Shown here piece by piece: positions 1-7,373 of a stretch of DNA of 26,233 nucleotides. The position numbers and the translations under genes are program-made. The notes beneath the pieces are model-generated. The model ran no database searches, was not told the DNA's origin, and saw only the letters and a program-made list of their open reading frames with translations. The stretch is from assembly GCA_023430685.1 (NCBI GenBank), contig JAEYZH010000015.1:1-26233 (forward strand), read 5' to 3'. The number at the start of each line of letters is the position of its first letter. The first letter of the stretch is position 1. Source of the DNA: Pseudomonadota bacterium (GTDB taxonomy: Bacteria; Pseudomonadota; Gammaproteobacteria; Xanthomonadales; Rhodanobacteraceae).

Positions 1-2
1 TG

Positions 3-56
3 CAGGCGCTGTTCGAACGACGGCTGATCGAGCAAGGCGCCCCGCATGCCAGCTGA
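3..56 (+). CDS. C-terminal end of an unidentified upstream gene (partial)
   Basis: An open frame enters from the left edge and reads QALFERRLIEQGAPHAS before a TGA at 54-56. It overlaps the start codon of the histidine kinase by 11 bases, the kind of overlap expected for a co-transcribed upstream gene. Seventeen residues are too few to assign a family. It could also be a chance open frame in this GC-rich DNA, so confidence is low. Confidence 0.35.
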   Translation, partial: QALFERRLIEQGAPHAS

Positions 57-828
57 CCCGTCGACCGACCTGCGCCGGCAGCTCGCCGACCTCATGCAGG
101 AACAGCGCAAGCTCGTCGATGGCCTACGCGACGGGCAGGCCTACTTCCAGCAACTCGCGCGATCGGTCTGGCGCGTGCAGGAAGACGAGCGGCGCCGCAT
201 CGCCAACGAGCTGCACGACGGCGTCGGGCACAACCTGGCAGCGCTGATCCACCTCGTCGCGAACGCGCTCGCGGCGCTGCGCGCGGCGGACGATCCGGTC
301 CCGCACGCGCTGCAGGCGCTCGAGCGCGCGCACGCGATCGCCGAATCGACGCTGCAGGACACGCGCGCGATGTCGCGGCTGCTGCGGCCGCAGATCCTCG
401 ACGACCTCGGGCTCGAGGCCGCGATGCACTGGCTCGCCCGCAGCAGCCTGGAAACGCGCGGGCTCGACGTTCGGCTCGAGTTCCGCGCGCCGCCGGCCGC
501 GCTCGACGGCGAACGCGCGACGCTGGTGTTCCGCGTCGCACAGGAAGCGCTCGCGAACACCGCGCGCCACGCGAGCGCGACGCGCGTCGACGTGCGCTTC
601 GATGGACGCGCCGACCGCGTGCGACTCGAGGTGCGCGACGACGGACGCGGCTGCGACCTCGGGGCTGCGCTCGCGCGCAGTTCCGCCGGGGCCAGCGCCG
701 GGCTCGGCGGCATGCGCGACCGTGCACGCCTGTTCGACGGCAGCCTGCAACTCGATTCGGCGCCGGGCGCGGGGTTCGCGCTCGTGCTCGAACTGCCGTT
801 GGCGGATTCCGCCGCGGGGGCCGCATGA
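46..828 (+). CDS. Cytoplasmic two-component sensor histidine kinase (HisKA_3/HATPase_c, DegS/NarX type)
   Basis: This 260-residue protein should autophosphorylate on histidine and pass the phosphate to the response regulator encoded next. Residues 8-50 are charged, leucine-rich and probably a coiled coil. The H-box ELHDGVG puts the phospho-acceptor at H57, as in HisKA_3 kinases. The N-box QEALANTARH is at 166-175, the G1 box DDGRG at 198-202 and the G2 box GLGGMRDRA at 219-227. There is no transmembrane segment and no recognisable sensory domain, so it is probably soluble and takes its signal from a partner, perhaps the gene upstream. The ATG at 46 has an AAGG 8 bases upstream, and an in-frame TGA at 25-27 limits extension. 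The stop overlaps the regulator start as ATGA. The stimulus cannot be read from the sequence. Confidence 0.93.
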   Translation: MPADPSTDLRRQLADLMQEQRKLVDGLRDGQAYFQQLARSVWRVQEDERRRIANELHDGVGHNLAALIHLVANALAALRAADDPVPHALQALERAHAIAESTLQDTRAMSRLLRPQILDDLGLEAAMHWLARSSLETRGLDVRLEFRAPPAALDGERATLVFRVAQEALANTARHASATRVDVRFDGRADRVRLEVRDDGRGCDLGAALARSSAGASAGLGGMRDRARLFDGSLQLDSAPGAGFALVLELPLADSAAGAA

Positions 829-1457
829 TCCGCCTGCTGATCGCGGACGACCACACGGTGCTGCGCGAGTGCCTCGTCACGAGCCTGCGCGCGAGCGGCG
901 ATTGCCTCGTCGTCGGCGAAACCGGCGACGGCATCAGCGCGATCGAGCTCGCGCACGCACTGCAGCCGGACGTCGCGATCATCGACATTTCGATGCCGCG
1001 GCTCAACGGCGTCGAGGTGGTGCGCCGGCTCGCGACGGAACTGCCGCGCACGCGCGTGCTGGTGCTGACGATGCACGAGGAGGACGAGTACGTCGTGCAG
1101 GTGGCGCGCGCGGGCGCGCGCGGCTACCTGGTCAAGAACGCGGCGACCTCGGAACTCGTCGAAGCGATCCGCACGGTGGCCGCGGGCAACGTCTACTTCG
1201 GTCCCTACGCGACCAAGGTGCTGGTCGACCAGTTGCAGCAGCCGCAGCCCGAGGATCCGTACGGAGAGCTGTCGGCGCGCGAACGCGAGGTGCTGCACCT
1301 GGTCGTCGACGGGCTCACGATCAAGGAGATCGCGCGCCGCCTCGGCATCAGCGCGAAGACCGCCGAGAACCACCGCAGCCGCGTGCTGGCCAAGCTCGGC
1401 GTGCGCAACAGCGCAGAGCTCGTGCGCTATGCGGTGCGCAAGCGGCTGGTGGAGTGA
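825..1457 (+). CDS. NarL/FixJ-family response regulator
   Basis: This 210-residue protein has a receiver domain followed by a LuxR-type DNA-binding domain. In the receiver, D8 and D9 form the acidic pocket, D54 in IIDISMP is the predicted phosphorylation site, T82 is the switch threonine and K104 in YLVKN is the conserved lysine. The linker is about residues 125-147. The LuxR helix-turn-helix spans about 148-208 (LSAREREVL, then GLTIKEIARRLGISAKTAENHRSRVLAKLG). It starts inside the stop of the kinase gene (ATGA), so the two are translationally coupled and almost certainly cognate. It should be a cytoplasmic transcription factor activated by phosphorylation. Its targets are unknown, and the neighbours downstream are on the opposite strand. 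Confidence 0.95.
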   Translation: MIRLLIADDHTVLRECLVTSLRASGDCLVVGETGDGISAIELAHALQPDVAIIDISMPRLNGVEVVRRLATELPRTRVLVLTMHEEDEYVVQVARAGARGYLVKNAATSELVEAIRTVAAGNVYFGPYATKVLVDQLQQPQPEDPYGELSAREREVLHLVVDGLTIKEIARRLGISAKTAENHRSRVLAKLGVRNSAELVRYAVRKRLVE

Positions 1458-1466
1458 AGCAGGCGA

Positions 1467-1485
1467 TCCCGCCGCGGGAGCGGGA
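1467..1485 (+). terminator. Candidate stem-loop after the two-component operon
   Basis: TCCCGC (1467-1472) pairs with GCGGGA (1480-1485) around a 7-base loop, ten bases past the response-regulator stop. No T-tract follows, so an intrinsic terminator is not proved. A second pairing, CCGGCTG (1494-1500) with CAGCCGG (1545-1551), brackets a GGCCTGAAGGGCC core that resembles the REP-like arms at 3066-3146. The spacer lies between convergent genes. Confidence 0.35.
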
Positions 1486-1543
1486 CTGAACCGCCGGCTG
1501 GCGATCGGCCTGAAGGGCCGGGCACGAATGCGGTGCGTTGCAC

Positions 1544-2890
1544 TCAGCCGGTGCCGTCGAAGCCGTCGACGAACAGCCTGTCGTCGGCGCCCTCGCATTC
1601 CCCGTCGTCGTCATAGCGATGCACGAGCGCGTCGTTGCCGAGCCCCGTGACCCACGGGCCTGCACCGAGCACGCTCCAGCCTCCGGGGCCGCTGGCGACG
1701 CGCAGCTTGGTGCTCATGCCGAACTCCTCGCGCGTGCGGCAGGGCTGGCCGTCGGCGGCGAATTCGGCCAGGTGCGAGGTGGTGAAGCCGCCGCTGCCCG
1801 GGATGAACGCGTAGCCGCCGACCAGCACGCGACCGCTCGACGCCAGCACGAGGCCGCTCGGATTGAACTCGACCACCGACGTCGCGTCCCAGCGCGAACT
1901 GCCGTCGCTGCCGGAAAGCCGCAGCACGCGGAACGGGCCCAGCGGCGGCGAGGTCGCGATCACGACGTCGCCGTCGGCCGCGAGCGCGAAGCCGCCGACG
2001 TCGTGGTTCGGATGCACCTGGCCGTCGATTTCGATCACGCGCGTCCAGAGGCGCGTTCCGTCGCGCTTCACCTTCCACGCCTGCGCCTGCGGCACGCCGA
2101 AGGAGGATTCCGGCGCGGCCGCGAGCAACAGGTTGCCATCAGCGTCCTCGGCGAAGTGCAGCGCGCCCAGCGGGTTGCCGATCTCGCCGGGTTCGTGGTC
2201 GACGAGGGTCGCCGCGCCCGTCGCGTCGAAGTGGACGGTGTAGTAGCCGCCGCCGAGGGAAATGCGCCCGCCAAGCAGCACGCTGCCGTCGGCCAGCAGC
2301 ATCAGGTCGTCGGTGCGCGGGGAGCTGTCGCCCGATGCCCACCGCCACTCGGGCAGGATGTTGCCCTGCGCATCGCAGCGCAGGACGACGAGGTCGCCAC
2401 CGTCGTGCGCGCGCACGTAGAGCGTGCCGTCCGCGCCGGCCACGATCGCACGCGTCAACTGACGCTCGTCGTAGAAGAAGACGGCGCCGGACCAGGTGCA
2501 CTGGTGCAGCAGATCGCCGCTGGCGGCCTCGTAGACGCGCGCGAACGGGTCGATCGAAGAACCATCGGATACCGAACCGACGAGCGCGATGCGGTCCGCT
2601 CCGACCGCGGTCCCGTCCCCGACGAAGATGGCCTCGCCTTCGTTCAGCCAATCGAACTCGCCGCTGGCGTCGAAGCGCATCAGGCTCGCGTGCGCGGCGT
2701 TGTGGTGGGTGGTGTCGACGATCGCGAACGCGCCGCCGTCGGGTGCCGCCAGCAGGTGCATCGGCAGCACGCCGTGCAGGGGCTCCGGATGCTGCCAGGC
2801 GCCGATCCATTGCGGCAGCCAGTCGGCACGGGCGGGCCAGCCCGCGCACAGCAGCAGGGCGGGAACGATCAGGCGCAGGACATGTTTCAT
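1544..2890 (-). CDS. Secreted beta-propeller-like protein with C-terminal FVDGFD tail (paralogue 1)
   Basis: The 448-residue product begins MKHVLRLIVPALLLC and has a clear Sec signal peptide ending near ARA-D (residues 21-24). The open frame extends further upstream, but this ATG has GGGAGG 5 bases before it and gives the signal peptide, so it is the chosen start. The mature part is made of repeated beta-strand blocks of the type 'phi-x-R-F/Y-D-A-x-G' alternating with 'L-A-x-D-G-x-V', typical of PQQ-like, delta-60 and related propellers. No catalytic motif is visible. The tail has CEG then DDRLFVDGFDGTG, matching the signature shared with three other proteins here. It is about the same length as the next gene upstream on the same strand and shares blocks such as QAQxWK followed by DGTRLWT, so the two are tandem duplicates. 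Substrate and role are unknown; a periplasmic or surface location is inferred. Confidence 0.85.
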   Translation of the reverse strand: MKHVLRLIVPALLLCAGWPARADWLPQWIGAWQHPEPLHGVLPMHLLAAPDGGAFAIVDTTHHNAAHASLMRFDASGEFDWLNEGEAIFVGDGTAVGADRIALVGSVSDGSSIDPFARVYEAASGDLLHQCTWSGAVFFYDERQLTRAIVAGADGTLYVRAHDGGDLVVLRCDAQGNILPEWRWASGDSSPRTDDLMLLADGSVLLGGRISLGGGYYTVHFDATGAATLVDHEPGEIGNPLGALHFAEDADGNLLLAAAPESSFGVPQAQAWKVKRDGTRLWTRVIEIDGQVHPNHDVGGFALAADGDVVIATSPPLGPFRVLRLSGSDGSSRWDATSVVEFNPSGLVLASSGRVLVGGYAFIPGSGGFTTSHLAEFAADGQPCRTREEFGMSTKLRVASGPGGWSVLGAGPWVTGLGNDALVHRYDDDGECEGADDRLFVDGFDGTG

Positions 2891-3065
2891 GGTGCCTCCC
2901 GGTGGATGCGCACAGGCCATCGCCGCGCCGCAAGGGGCGCAGGCGTCATCCAACCGGCCCGGTCGAGCCCGAACTGGATCTTCGAGCGTGAGTACCCTTC
3001 GCGGACGCAGAAGTTGCGGGTACGCCCGAGTCCCGGCGAGGGCCTGCCCGATCATTGGCGGGAAG

Positions 3066-3146
3066 CACCGGGCCTGAAGCCCCTCCCGCAAACGCGAATC
3101 GCGGATGTGCAGCCATGCCGCCAGGGCGGGGCTTCAGCCCCGGTGC
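3066..3146. repeat. Inverted pair of REP-like palindromes
   Basis: Arm A (3066-3089) and arm B (3124-3146) are inverted copies: 17 of 19 bases match when arm A is reverse-complemented. Each arm is itself a small palindrome with core GGGGCTTCAGCCCC or its degenerate form. The layout, two palindromic arms in opposite orientation about 35 bases apart, is that of a REP doublet. Arm B contains the stop codon of the upstream beta-propeller gene (3134-3136). The pair lies in the 243-base gap between the two paralogues and could end transcription or protect the 3' end of the first message. Confidence 0.7.
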
Positions 3147-4471
3147 GCGGGCGGAACCTCGAACCCGTCCTCGAAGATCGCATCGCCCGTCACGCACGGA
3201 CCCTTGGCGTCGTACCGCGACAGCACGGCCTCGTTGTTGGAGCCGTCCCAGCGCGTATTGGCGATGACGGTCCAGCCCGCGGCGCCACCCCCGGGGACCG
3301 CAGCAGCGTTCTGCTCGCCGAGGTCGCTCGAGCGGCAAGGCCGCAAGCCGGAATCGAACTCCGCCAGCCGCGCGCCGGCGTGGCCCTGGGAATTGATGAA
3401 GTAGGTTCCCGCGAGCAGCAGGCGACCGTTGGGCGCAAGCGCGAGGTTGTGTGGCGTGCCGTCGAACGGCGCGTCGCCGAAGCCGAGCGGCTCGCCGGTG
3501 GCGCCATCGAGCCGCAGGAGTCGCATCGGGTGCTCGATGATCGCGTCCAGCGCCACGATCGCGTTGCCTTCCGCGTCGAGCACGAATCCGCCGGCTTCGA
3601 CGCCAAGGAACTCGTTGGCCGGATTCACGAGATAGGTGGTCCACAGTCGCGTGCCATCCGGCGCGAGCTTCCAGACCTGCGCCTGCATGTTGCCGAGCGG
3701 ATTGATCAACGTACCCTGGGCGAACACGTTGCCGCCCCCGTCGACGCCGAGCCGGAGGCGGCGGTTGAAGCTGCCGCCGTCCAGCGTACCGAGTTCGATG
3801 TCGTGGAACACAACTTCGCCTTTCGCGTCGAAACGCACGACGATATAGCCCCCGGTAACGCGGTTGCCCTGCACGCCGACGACGGCCCCGCCGTCGGGCA
3901 GCGCGACGATGTCATGGGCGATGCGGAAATCGGGGCTCGGCGGCAACCATCGCCAGGTAGGCCGCGCACTGCCATCGGCACCGTAGCGGATCACCACGAT
4001 GTCGTCGCCATCGATGGCCGGGAGCATCAACCCACCGTCCGCGCCGGCGATCACCACGTTCTCGCCGACTGCGAGTCTTCCGCTGCGCGACTCGTCTTCC
4101 CACGCGATGTCGCCGGTGTCGCCATCCAGCGCGCGCACGCGCACGACCGTCCCGAAGTTGTCCACCGTCGCCACCTGCCCGTTCGCGAGCGGCTGGAAAC
4201 CCAGGTTGTCGCCGGCGGGACGCTCGCGCATCCAGGCGAAGCTGCCGCCCTCGTCGAAGCGCGCGAGCGCGATGTGCTCTTGCCCATCGTGGCCCACCGA
4301 GAGCAGGGTGAAGATGCGCCCAGCGCCCGGCACCTTGACGCCGACCGGGTGGACCGAGCGGTTCTCCTTCTCGTTCTGCCAGGCCCCGCTCCAGAGCGGC
4401 AACCACTGCGCCTGCAGCGACGCGGCGCCGGACGCGGCGATGAGAGCGATCAGGATGCGCAGGGGGTGCAT
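3134..4471 (-). CDS. Secreted beta-propeller-like protein with C-terminal IFEDGFE tail (paralogue 2)
   Basis: The 445-residue product starts MHPLRILIALIAASG and has a Sec signal peptide ending near LQA-Q (residue 22). The ATG is preceded by TGGAGT at good spacing; the longer open frame upstream lacks a signal peptide. The mature N-terminus QWLPLWSGAWQ matches DWLPQWIGAWQ of the downstream paralogue. The body carries the same DGD/DAxG beta-blade repeats, including WKLAPDGTRLWT and LLRLDGATG. Two cysteines, in RPCRSS and GPCVTG, lie near the end, followed by DAIFEDGFE. The last seven residues (VPPAHRG) and the stop codon are encoded by the REP-like arm, so the repeat has probably replaced the original C-terminal end. 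Probably periplasmic or surface exposed; function unknown. Confidence 0.85.
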   Translation of the reverse strand: MHPLRILIALIAASGAASLQAQWLPLWSGAWQNEKENRSVHPVGVKVPGAGRIFTLLSVGHDGQEHIALARFDEGGSFAWMRERPAGDNLGFQPLANGQVATVDNFGTVVRVRALDGDTGDIAWEDESRSGRLAVGENVVIAGADGGLMLPAIDGDDIVVIRYGADGSARPTWRWLPPSPDFRIAHDIVALPDGGAVVGVQGNRVTGGYIVVRFDAKGEVVFHDIELGTLDGGSFNRRLRLGVDGGGNVFAQGTLINPLGNMQAQVWKLAPDGTRLWTTYLVNPANEFLGVEAGGFVLDAEGNAIVALDAIIEHPMRLLRLDGATGEPLGFGDAPFDGTPHNLALAPNGRLLLAGTYFINSQGHAGARLAEFDSGLRPCRSSDLGEQNAAAVPGGGAAGWTVIANTRWDGSNNEAVLSRYDAKGPCVTGDAIFEDGFEVPPAHRG

Positions 4472-4554
4472 GGCGACTCCAGGGGGACGATGCCTTTCCC
4501 TACGCGATTGCGCGCCCGAAATCCCAACACCACCCGCGCGGTGGCGGCCGAGCC

Positions 4555-6045
4555 TCAGTCGCAGCAGCCATCGCCGCCCTTGACGGTATGCGCGTGCGAA
4601 GCGGCGACGCCCTGGGTCAGTCCCTTGCCGCTCGCGACATAGTGGTCGGCCACCACCTTGGCCACGCACGTCGACATGCGCTTGCCGGTCGGGATGTGCA
4701 GGAACTCGTTCGGGCCGTGCGCATTCGAGTGCGGCCCGAGCACGCCGGTAATCAGGAACTGCGCGCCCGGGAACTTCTCTCCGAGCATGCCCATGAACGG
4801 GATCGACCCGCCTTCGCCGTTGTAGGCGACCGGCGCGCCGAAGAACTGCTGCGAGGCCGCGTCGACCGATTGCTCGAGCCAGGGCGCGAGCGCAGGCGCT
4901 TCCCAGCCGCTGCCGGCCTTCTCGAGCTGGAAGCTCACGTTCGCGCCGTAAGGGGGATCGTGCTCGAGCAGGCGCTTGAGGAATTCGCCGCCCTTCGCCG
5001 CATCGAGCGTCGGCGGCACGCGCAGGCTCAGCTTCACTGCAGTGTACGGGCGCAGCACGTTGCCGGCCGAATCGAGCGCAGGCAGGCCGCCGACGCCGGT
5101 CACGGACAGCGCGGGGCGCCAGGTGCGGTTGAGCACGAGCTCGGTCAGGTCCGCGTCCATCGGCGCCATGCCCTCGACGAGCGGAAACTTCGAGTACACG
5201 GCGTCGCCGAGAATCTCGGCGGTGCGCTTCGCCTGCGCGACGCGCTGCGCGGGGATCTCGACATGCAATTCCTGCGGCTTGATGCGTCCGGTCGACTCGT
5301 CCTCGAGCCGCGAAAGCACCTGGCGCAGGATGCGGAAGCTCGAAGCGACGATGCCGGACGCGTCACCCGAATGCACGCCTTCCTCGAGCACCTTGACGAC
5401 GAGGTTTCCGCCGGTCATGCCGCGCAGCGAAGTCGTCAGCCAGAGCTGGTCGTAGTTGCCGCATCCGGAATCGAGGCAGACGATCAGCGACGGCTTGCCG
5501 ATGCGCGCGGCGAGATGGTCGACGTAGTACGGCAGGTCGTAGCTGCCCGATTCCTCGCAGGCCTCGATCATCACGACGCAGCGAGCATGCGGAATGCCCT
5601 GCTCCTGCAGCGCGAGCAGCGCGGCGAGCGAACCGAAGATCGCGTAGCCGTCGTCGGCGCCGCCGCGGCCGTACAGGCGGTCGCCCTCAAGCACCGGCTT
5701 CCACGGACCGAGGTGGTCGGACCAGCCGGTCATCTCGGGCTGCTTGTCGAGATGGCCGTAGAGCAAGACGGTATCGGTCGACGCCGCGTCCGATCCCGCG
5801 ATCTCGATGAAGATCAGCGGCGTGCGGCCCTCGAGCCGCACCACCTCGACCTGCATGCCGCGCAGCGGCTGCGCCTTTGCCCAGCGCTGCATCAACTCGA
5901 CCGCCGCATCCATGTAGCCGTGCTCGACCCATTGCGCGTCGAACATCGGCGACTTGTTCGGGATCCGGATGTATTCGGTCAGCTGCGGGACGATCTCGCC
6001 GTCCCAGAGGTTTCCGACGTAGCGGCTGAGTGCATTGGCATCCAT
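4555..6045 (-). CDS. M20 family metallopeptidase (CNDP-like dipeptidase)
   Basis: This 496-residue cytosolic-type hydrolase should cleave dipeptides or short peptides using two metal ions. The M20 signature is complete: GHLD with H98 and D100, GRGGADDG with bridging D131, the catalytic glutamate pair E164/E165 in ACEESGS, D192 in CLDSG and the final ligand H443 in NAHGPNE. GVHSG (H225) lies in the dimerisation lid that contributes to the active site. The start MDANALSRYV has AGGTGA 6 bases upstream; the longer frame is arginine-rich shadow. No signal peptide is seen. The last 20 or so residues form a tail with HAH and a terminal GCCD beyond the usual end of the fold. It stands alone, 83 bases downstream of the beta-propeller start on the same strand. 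Substrate is not predictable. Confidence 0.92.
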   Translation of the reverse strand: MDANALSRYVGNLWDGEIVPQLTEYIRIPNKSPMFDAQWVEHGYMDAAVELMQRWAKAQPLRGMQVEVVRLEGRTPLIFIEIAGSDAASTDTVLLYGHLDKQPEMTGWSDHLGPWKPVLEGDRLYGRGGADDGYAIFGSLAALLALQEQGIPHARCVVMIEACEESGSYDLPYYVDHLAARIGKPSLIVCLDSGCGNYDQLWLTTSLRGMTGGNLVVKVLEEGVHSGDASGIVASSFRILRQVLSRLEDESTGRIKPQELHVEIPAQRVAQAKRTAEILGDAVYSKFPLVEGMAPMDADLTELVLNRTWRPALSVTGVGGLPALDSAGNVLRPYTAVKLSLRVPPTLDAAKGGEFLKRLLEHDPPYGANVSFQLEKAGSGWEAPALAPWLEQSVDAASQQFFGAPVAYNGEGGSIPFMGMLGEKFPGAQFLITGVLGPHSNAHGPNEFLHIPTGKRMSTCVAKVVADHYVASGKGLTQGVAASHAHTVKGGDGCCD

Positions 6046-6227
6046 GGTTTCACCTGTTTCGGTCGTGGGCGCGGAGCGCGCGCCGGGGCTGCTGCCGGCA
6101 CGGGCCTGCGACGCGGATCGACGATCGTATCCGATGGCGGCGGGGCGCGCCCGCGTGCGGCTGCGGGCAATCGCCGCGCCCGGCGCGCAGGCGCTCTCCA
6201 ATGGCGGGTCTGGCCCGGCCGGGCTGC

Positions 6228-6277
6228 GGACGCAGCGTAGGAAATCTCCTACACGAGGACGCAGCGTCGGCCTACGC
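6228..6277. promoter_or_regulatory. Operator-like cluster: palindrome between direct repeats
   Basis: An 11-base direct repeat, GGACGCAGCGT, occurs at 6228-6238 and 6257-6267. Between them is the perfect palindrome GTAGGA-AATC-TCCTAC (6237-6252). A further CCTACGC (6271-6277) can pair with GCGTAGG (6235-6241). The cluster ends about 20 bases before the candidate -35 of comEA, a position typical of an activator site. What binds it is not known. Confidence 0.5.
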
Positions 6278-6296
6278 CGGGCTGCGACGGCACGCA

Positions 6297-6325
6297 TTCC
6301 GACCCTGCACGGGCGCTCCTAGAAT
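6297..6325 (+). promoter_or_regulatory. Candidate sigma-70 promoter for comEA
   Basis: TTCCGA (6297-6302) and TAGAAT (6320-6325) are separated by exactly 17 bases, 41 bases before the comEA start. The -10 matches consensus at five of six positions, the -35 at three of six, which would suit an activator-dependent promoter given the repeat cluster just upstream. Confidence 0.45.
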
Positions 6326-6366
6326 TCGCCCATGGCGCAAGGTCGCGCCGCTCCCCTCCGTCGCCG

Positions 6367-6675
6367 ATGAAATCGCTGCATGCGCTGCTGCTCATGATCC
6401 TGCTGGCCTTGCTGCCGGCGGCATCCGTTCATGCGCAGGTCGACATCAACCACGCCGATGCACGCACGCTGGCGGAGTCGCTCGACGGCATCGGGCTGGT
6501 CAAGGCCGAGGCGATCGTCGCCTATCGCAGCGAGCATGGCCCGTTCCGCCGGCCCGAAGACCTCACGCGCGTGCGCGGGATCGGCAGCAAGACCGTCGAG
6601 GCCAATCGCGATGCAATCGTGATCGTCGGCACGCACGCGAACGCGGCCGATCCGGCTTCTTCCGCACCCTACTGA
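6367..6675 (+). CDS. comEA: ComEA-type helix-hairpin-helix DNA-binding protein
   Basis: A 102-residue protein with a Sec signal peptide (MKSLHALLLMILLALLPAAS, cleavage near VHA-Q at 23-24) followed by one ComEA helix-hairpin-helix unit: VDINHADARTLAESLDGIG (25-43) and VRGIGSKTVEANRDAI (69-84). ComEA binds incoming double-stranded DNA in the periplasm during natural transformation and acts as a ratchet after uptake through the outer membrane. Length and architecture match Gram-negative ComEA proteins. The ribosome-binding site is weak; the chosen ATG is the one that gives the signal peptide. It is a single-gene unit. Confidence 0.9.
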   Translation: MKSLHALLLMILLALLPAASVHAQVDINHADARTLAESLDGIGLVKAEAIVAYRSEHGPFRRPEDLTRVRGIGSKTVEANRDAIVIVGTHANAADPASSAPY

Positions 6676-6779
6676 CGCGCGCGCCGGCACGCCCAAAGAT
6701 CAACGTTTGCAACGTGCGACGCGCGCGATGCGGAAGCTCGTCGCGCGCAGCCGCCGCTGCGCGCGCCTGCAGCCGCGGT

Positions 6780-6800
6780 CCGGGTGATTCCCGCACCCGG
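6780..6800 (+). terminator. Candidate stem-loop downstream of comEA
   Basis: CCGGGTG (6780-6786) pairs perfectly with CACCCGG (6794-6800) around a 7-base loop. It is about 105 bases after the comEA stop and has no T-tract, so it may be a Rho-independent terminator remnant or only a chance GC hairpin. Confidence 0.3.
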
Positions 6801-6867
6801 GCGCGGCAGGTTCGCGGACGCCATCGCGTGGGCCGGCGTGCTCGCGACCCCCAATGCCCCCCCGCGC

Positions 6868-6878
6868 GCTGCTAGACT
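6868..6878 (+). promoter_or_regulatory. Candidate extended -10 before the SET-domain gene
   Basis: CTGCTAGACT contains TGC followed by TAGACT (6873-6878), an extended -10 type element 28 bases before the ATG at 6906. No convincing -35 is seen at 17 bases. The block CTAGA-x-TTCGC recurs at the comEA promoter. Confidence 0.35.
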
Positions 6879-6905
6879 TCGCATCCGCCTGTCGGCGGTG
6901 CACGC

Positions 6906-7367
6906 ATGATCCTCCCCCGCTATCACATCGGCCCGTCTTCGATCACGGGCGCAGGGCAAGGCTTGTTCATGGACGAGCCGGTCGCGCGTGGGCGCGTGAT
7001 CGTCGCGCCCGACGCGATCCCGGCCGTGCACCGCTTCGACGAGATCCTCGCGCGACCCGACGCGGCGAGCGCGCTCGCCGCGACCGTGCGCTGGTTCGAG
7101 GATCGCTACACGGTCACGCCGGAATGGCCGGACGAGTGCTACATCAACCACGCGTTCGAGCCGAGCGCGCTCTGGCATCTCGGTTTCGTCTTCGCCGCGC
7201 GTGACCTCGACCCGGGCTGCGAGATCACGGTCGACTATCGCCACCTGCTCGCGCCGGGCCAGGAAGAAGCGTTCCTCGATTCCGCGAGCGGGCAGCGCAT
7301 CGTCGGCTATGCATGGCCGGAAAGCCTGCGTGCCTCCACCACCGCGCTCGCCGCGCTGCTGGCCTGA
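6906..7367 (+). CDS. Small SET-domain protein
   Basis: A 153-residue protein with the elements of a minimal SET lysine-methyltransferase fold: the SAM-binding GAGQGLF at 15-21, the NHAFEPS segment (N81, H82, in place of the usual NHSCxPN) and the pseudoknot part GCEITVDYR (104-112) with Y111 as the candidate catalytic tyrosine. Bacterial SET proteins of this size are cytoplasmic and mostly uncharacterised; the target is unknown. It is followed after 6 bases by a GNAT acetyltransferase gene, so the two are probably co-transcribed. Confidence 0.85.
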   Translation: MILPRYHIGPSSITGAGQGLFMDEPVARGRVIVAPDAIPAVHRFDEILARPDAASALAATVRWFEDRYTVTPEWPDECYINHAFEPSALWHLGFVFAARDLDPGCEITVDYRHLLAPGQEEAFLDSASGQRIVGYAWPESLRASTTALAALLA

Positions 7368-7373
7368 GAAGAA

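Larger units (their letters stand above)
6046..6366. other. Divergent intergenic region between the M20 peptidase and comEA
   Basis: A 321-base spacer without a supported gene. Its left part (6050-6220) is GC-rich and shows only shadow frames. Its right part holds a repeat cluster (6228-6277) and a candidate comEA promoter (6297-6325). The peptidase ribosome-binding site is at the left edge. Confidence 0.7.

Noticed and set aside
1538..4642. A 1034-codon open frame on the + strand
   Set aside because: It is antisense to two genes with signal peptides and ribosome-binding sites, is rich in Arg, Ala and His, and shows no domain. It reflects the GC codon bias of the opposite strand.
6728..6787. 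A 19-residue arginine-rich open frame after comEA
   Set aside because: No ribosome-binding site, composition typical of random GC-rich DNA, and it runs into the candidate stem-loop.
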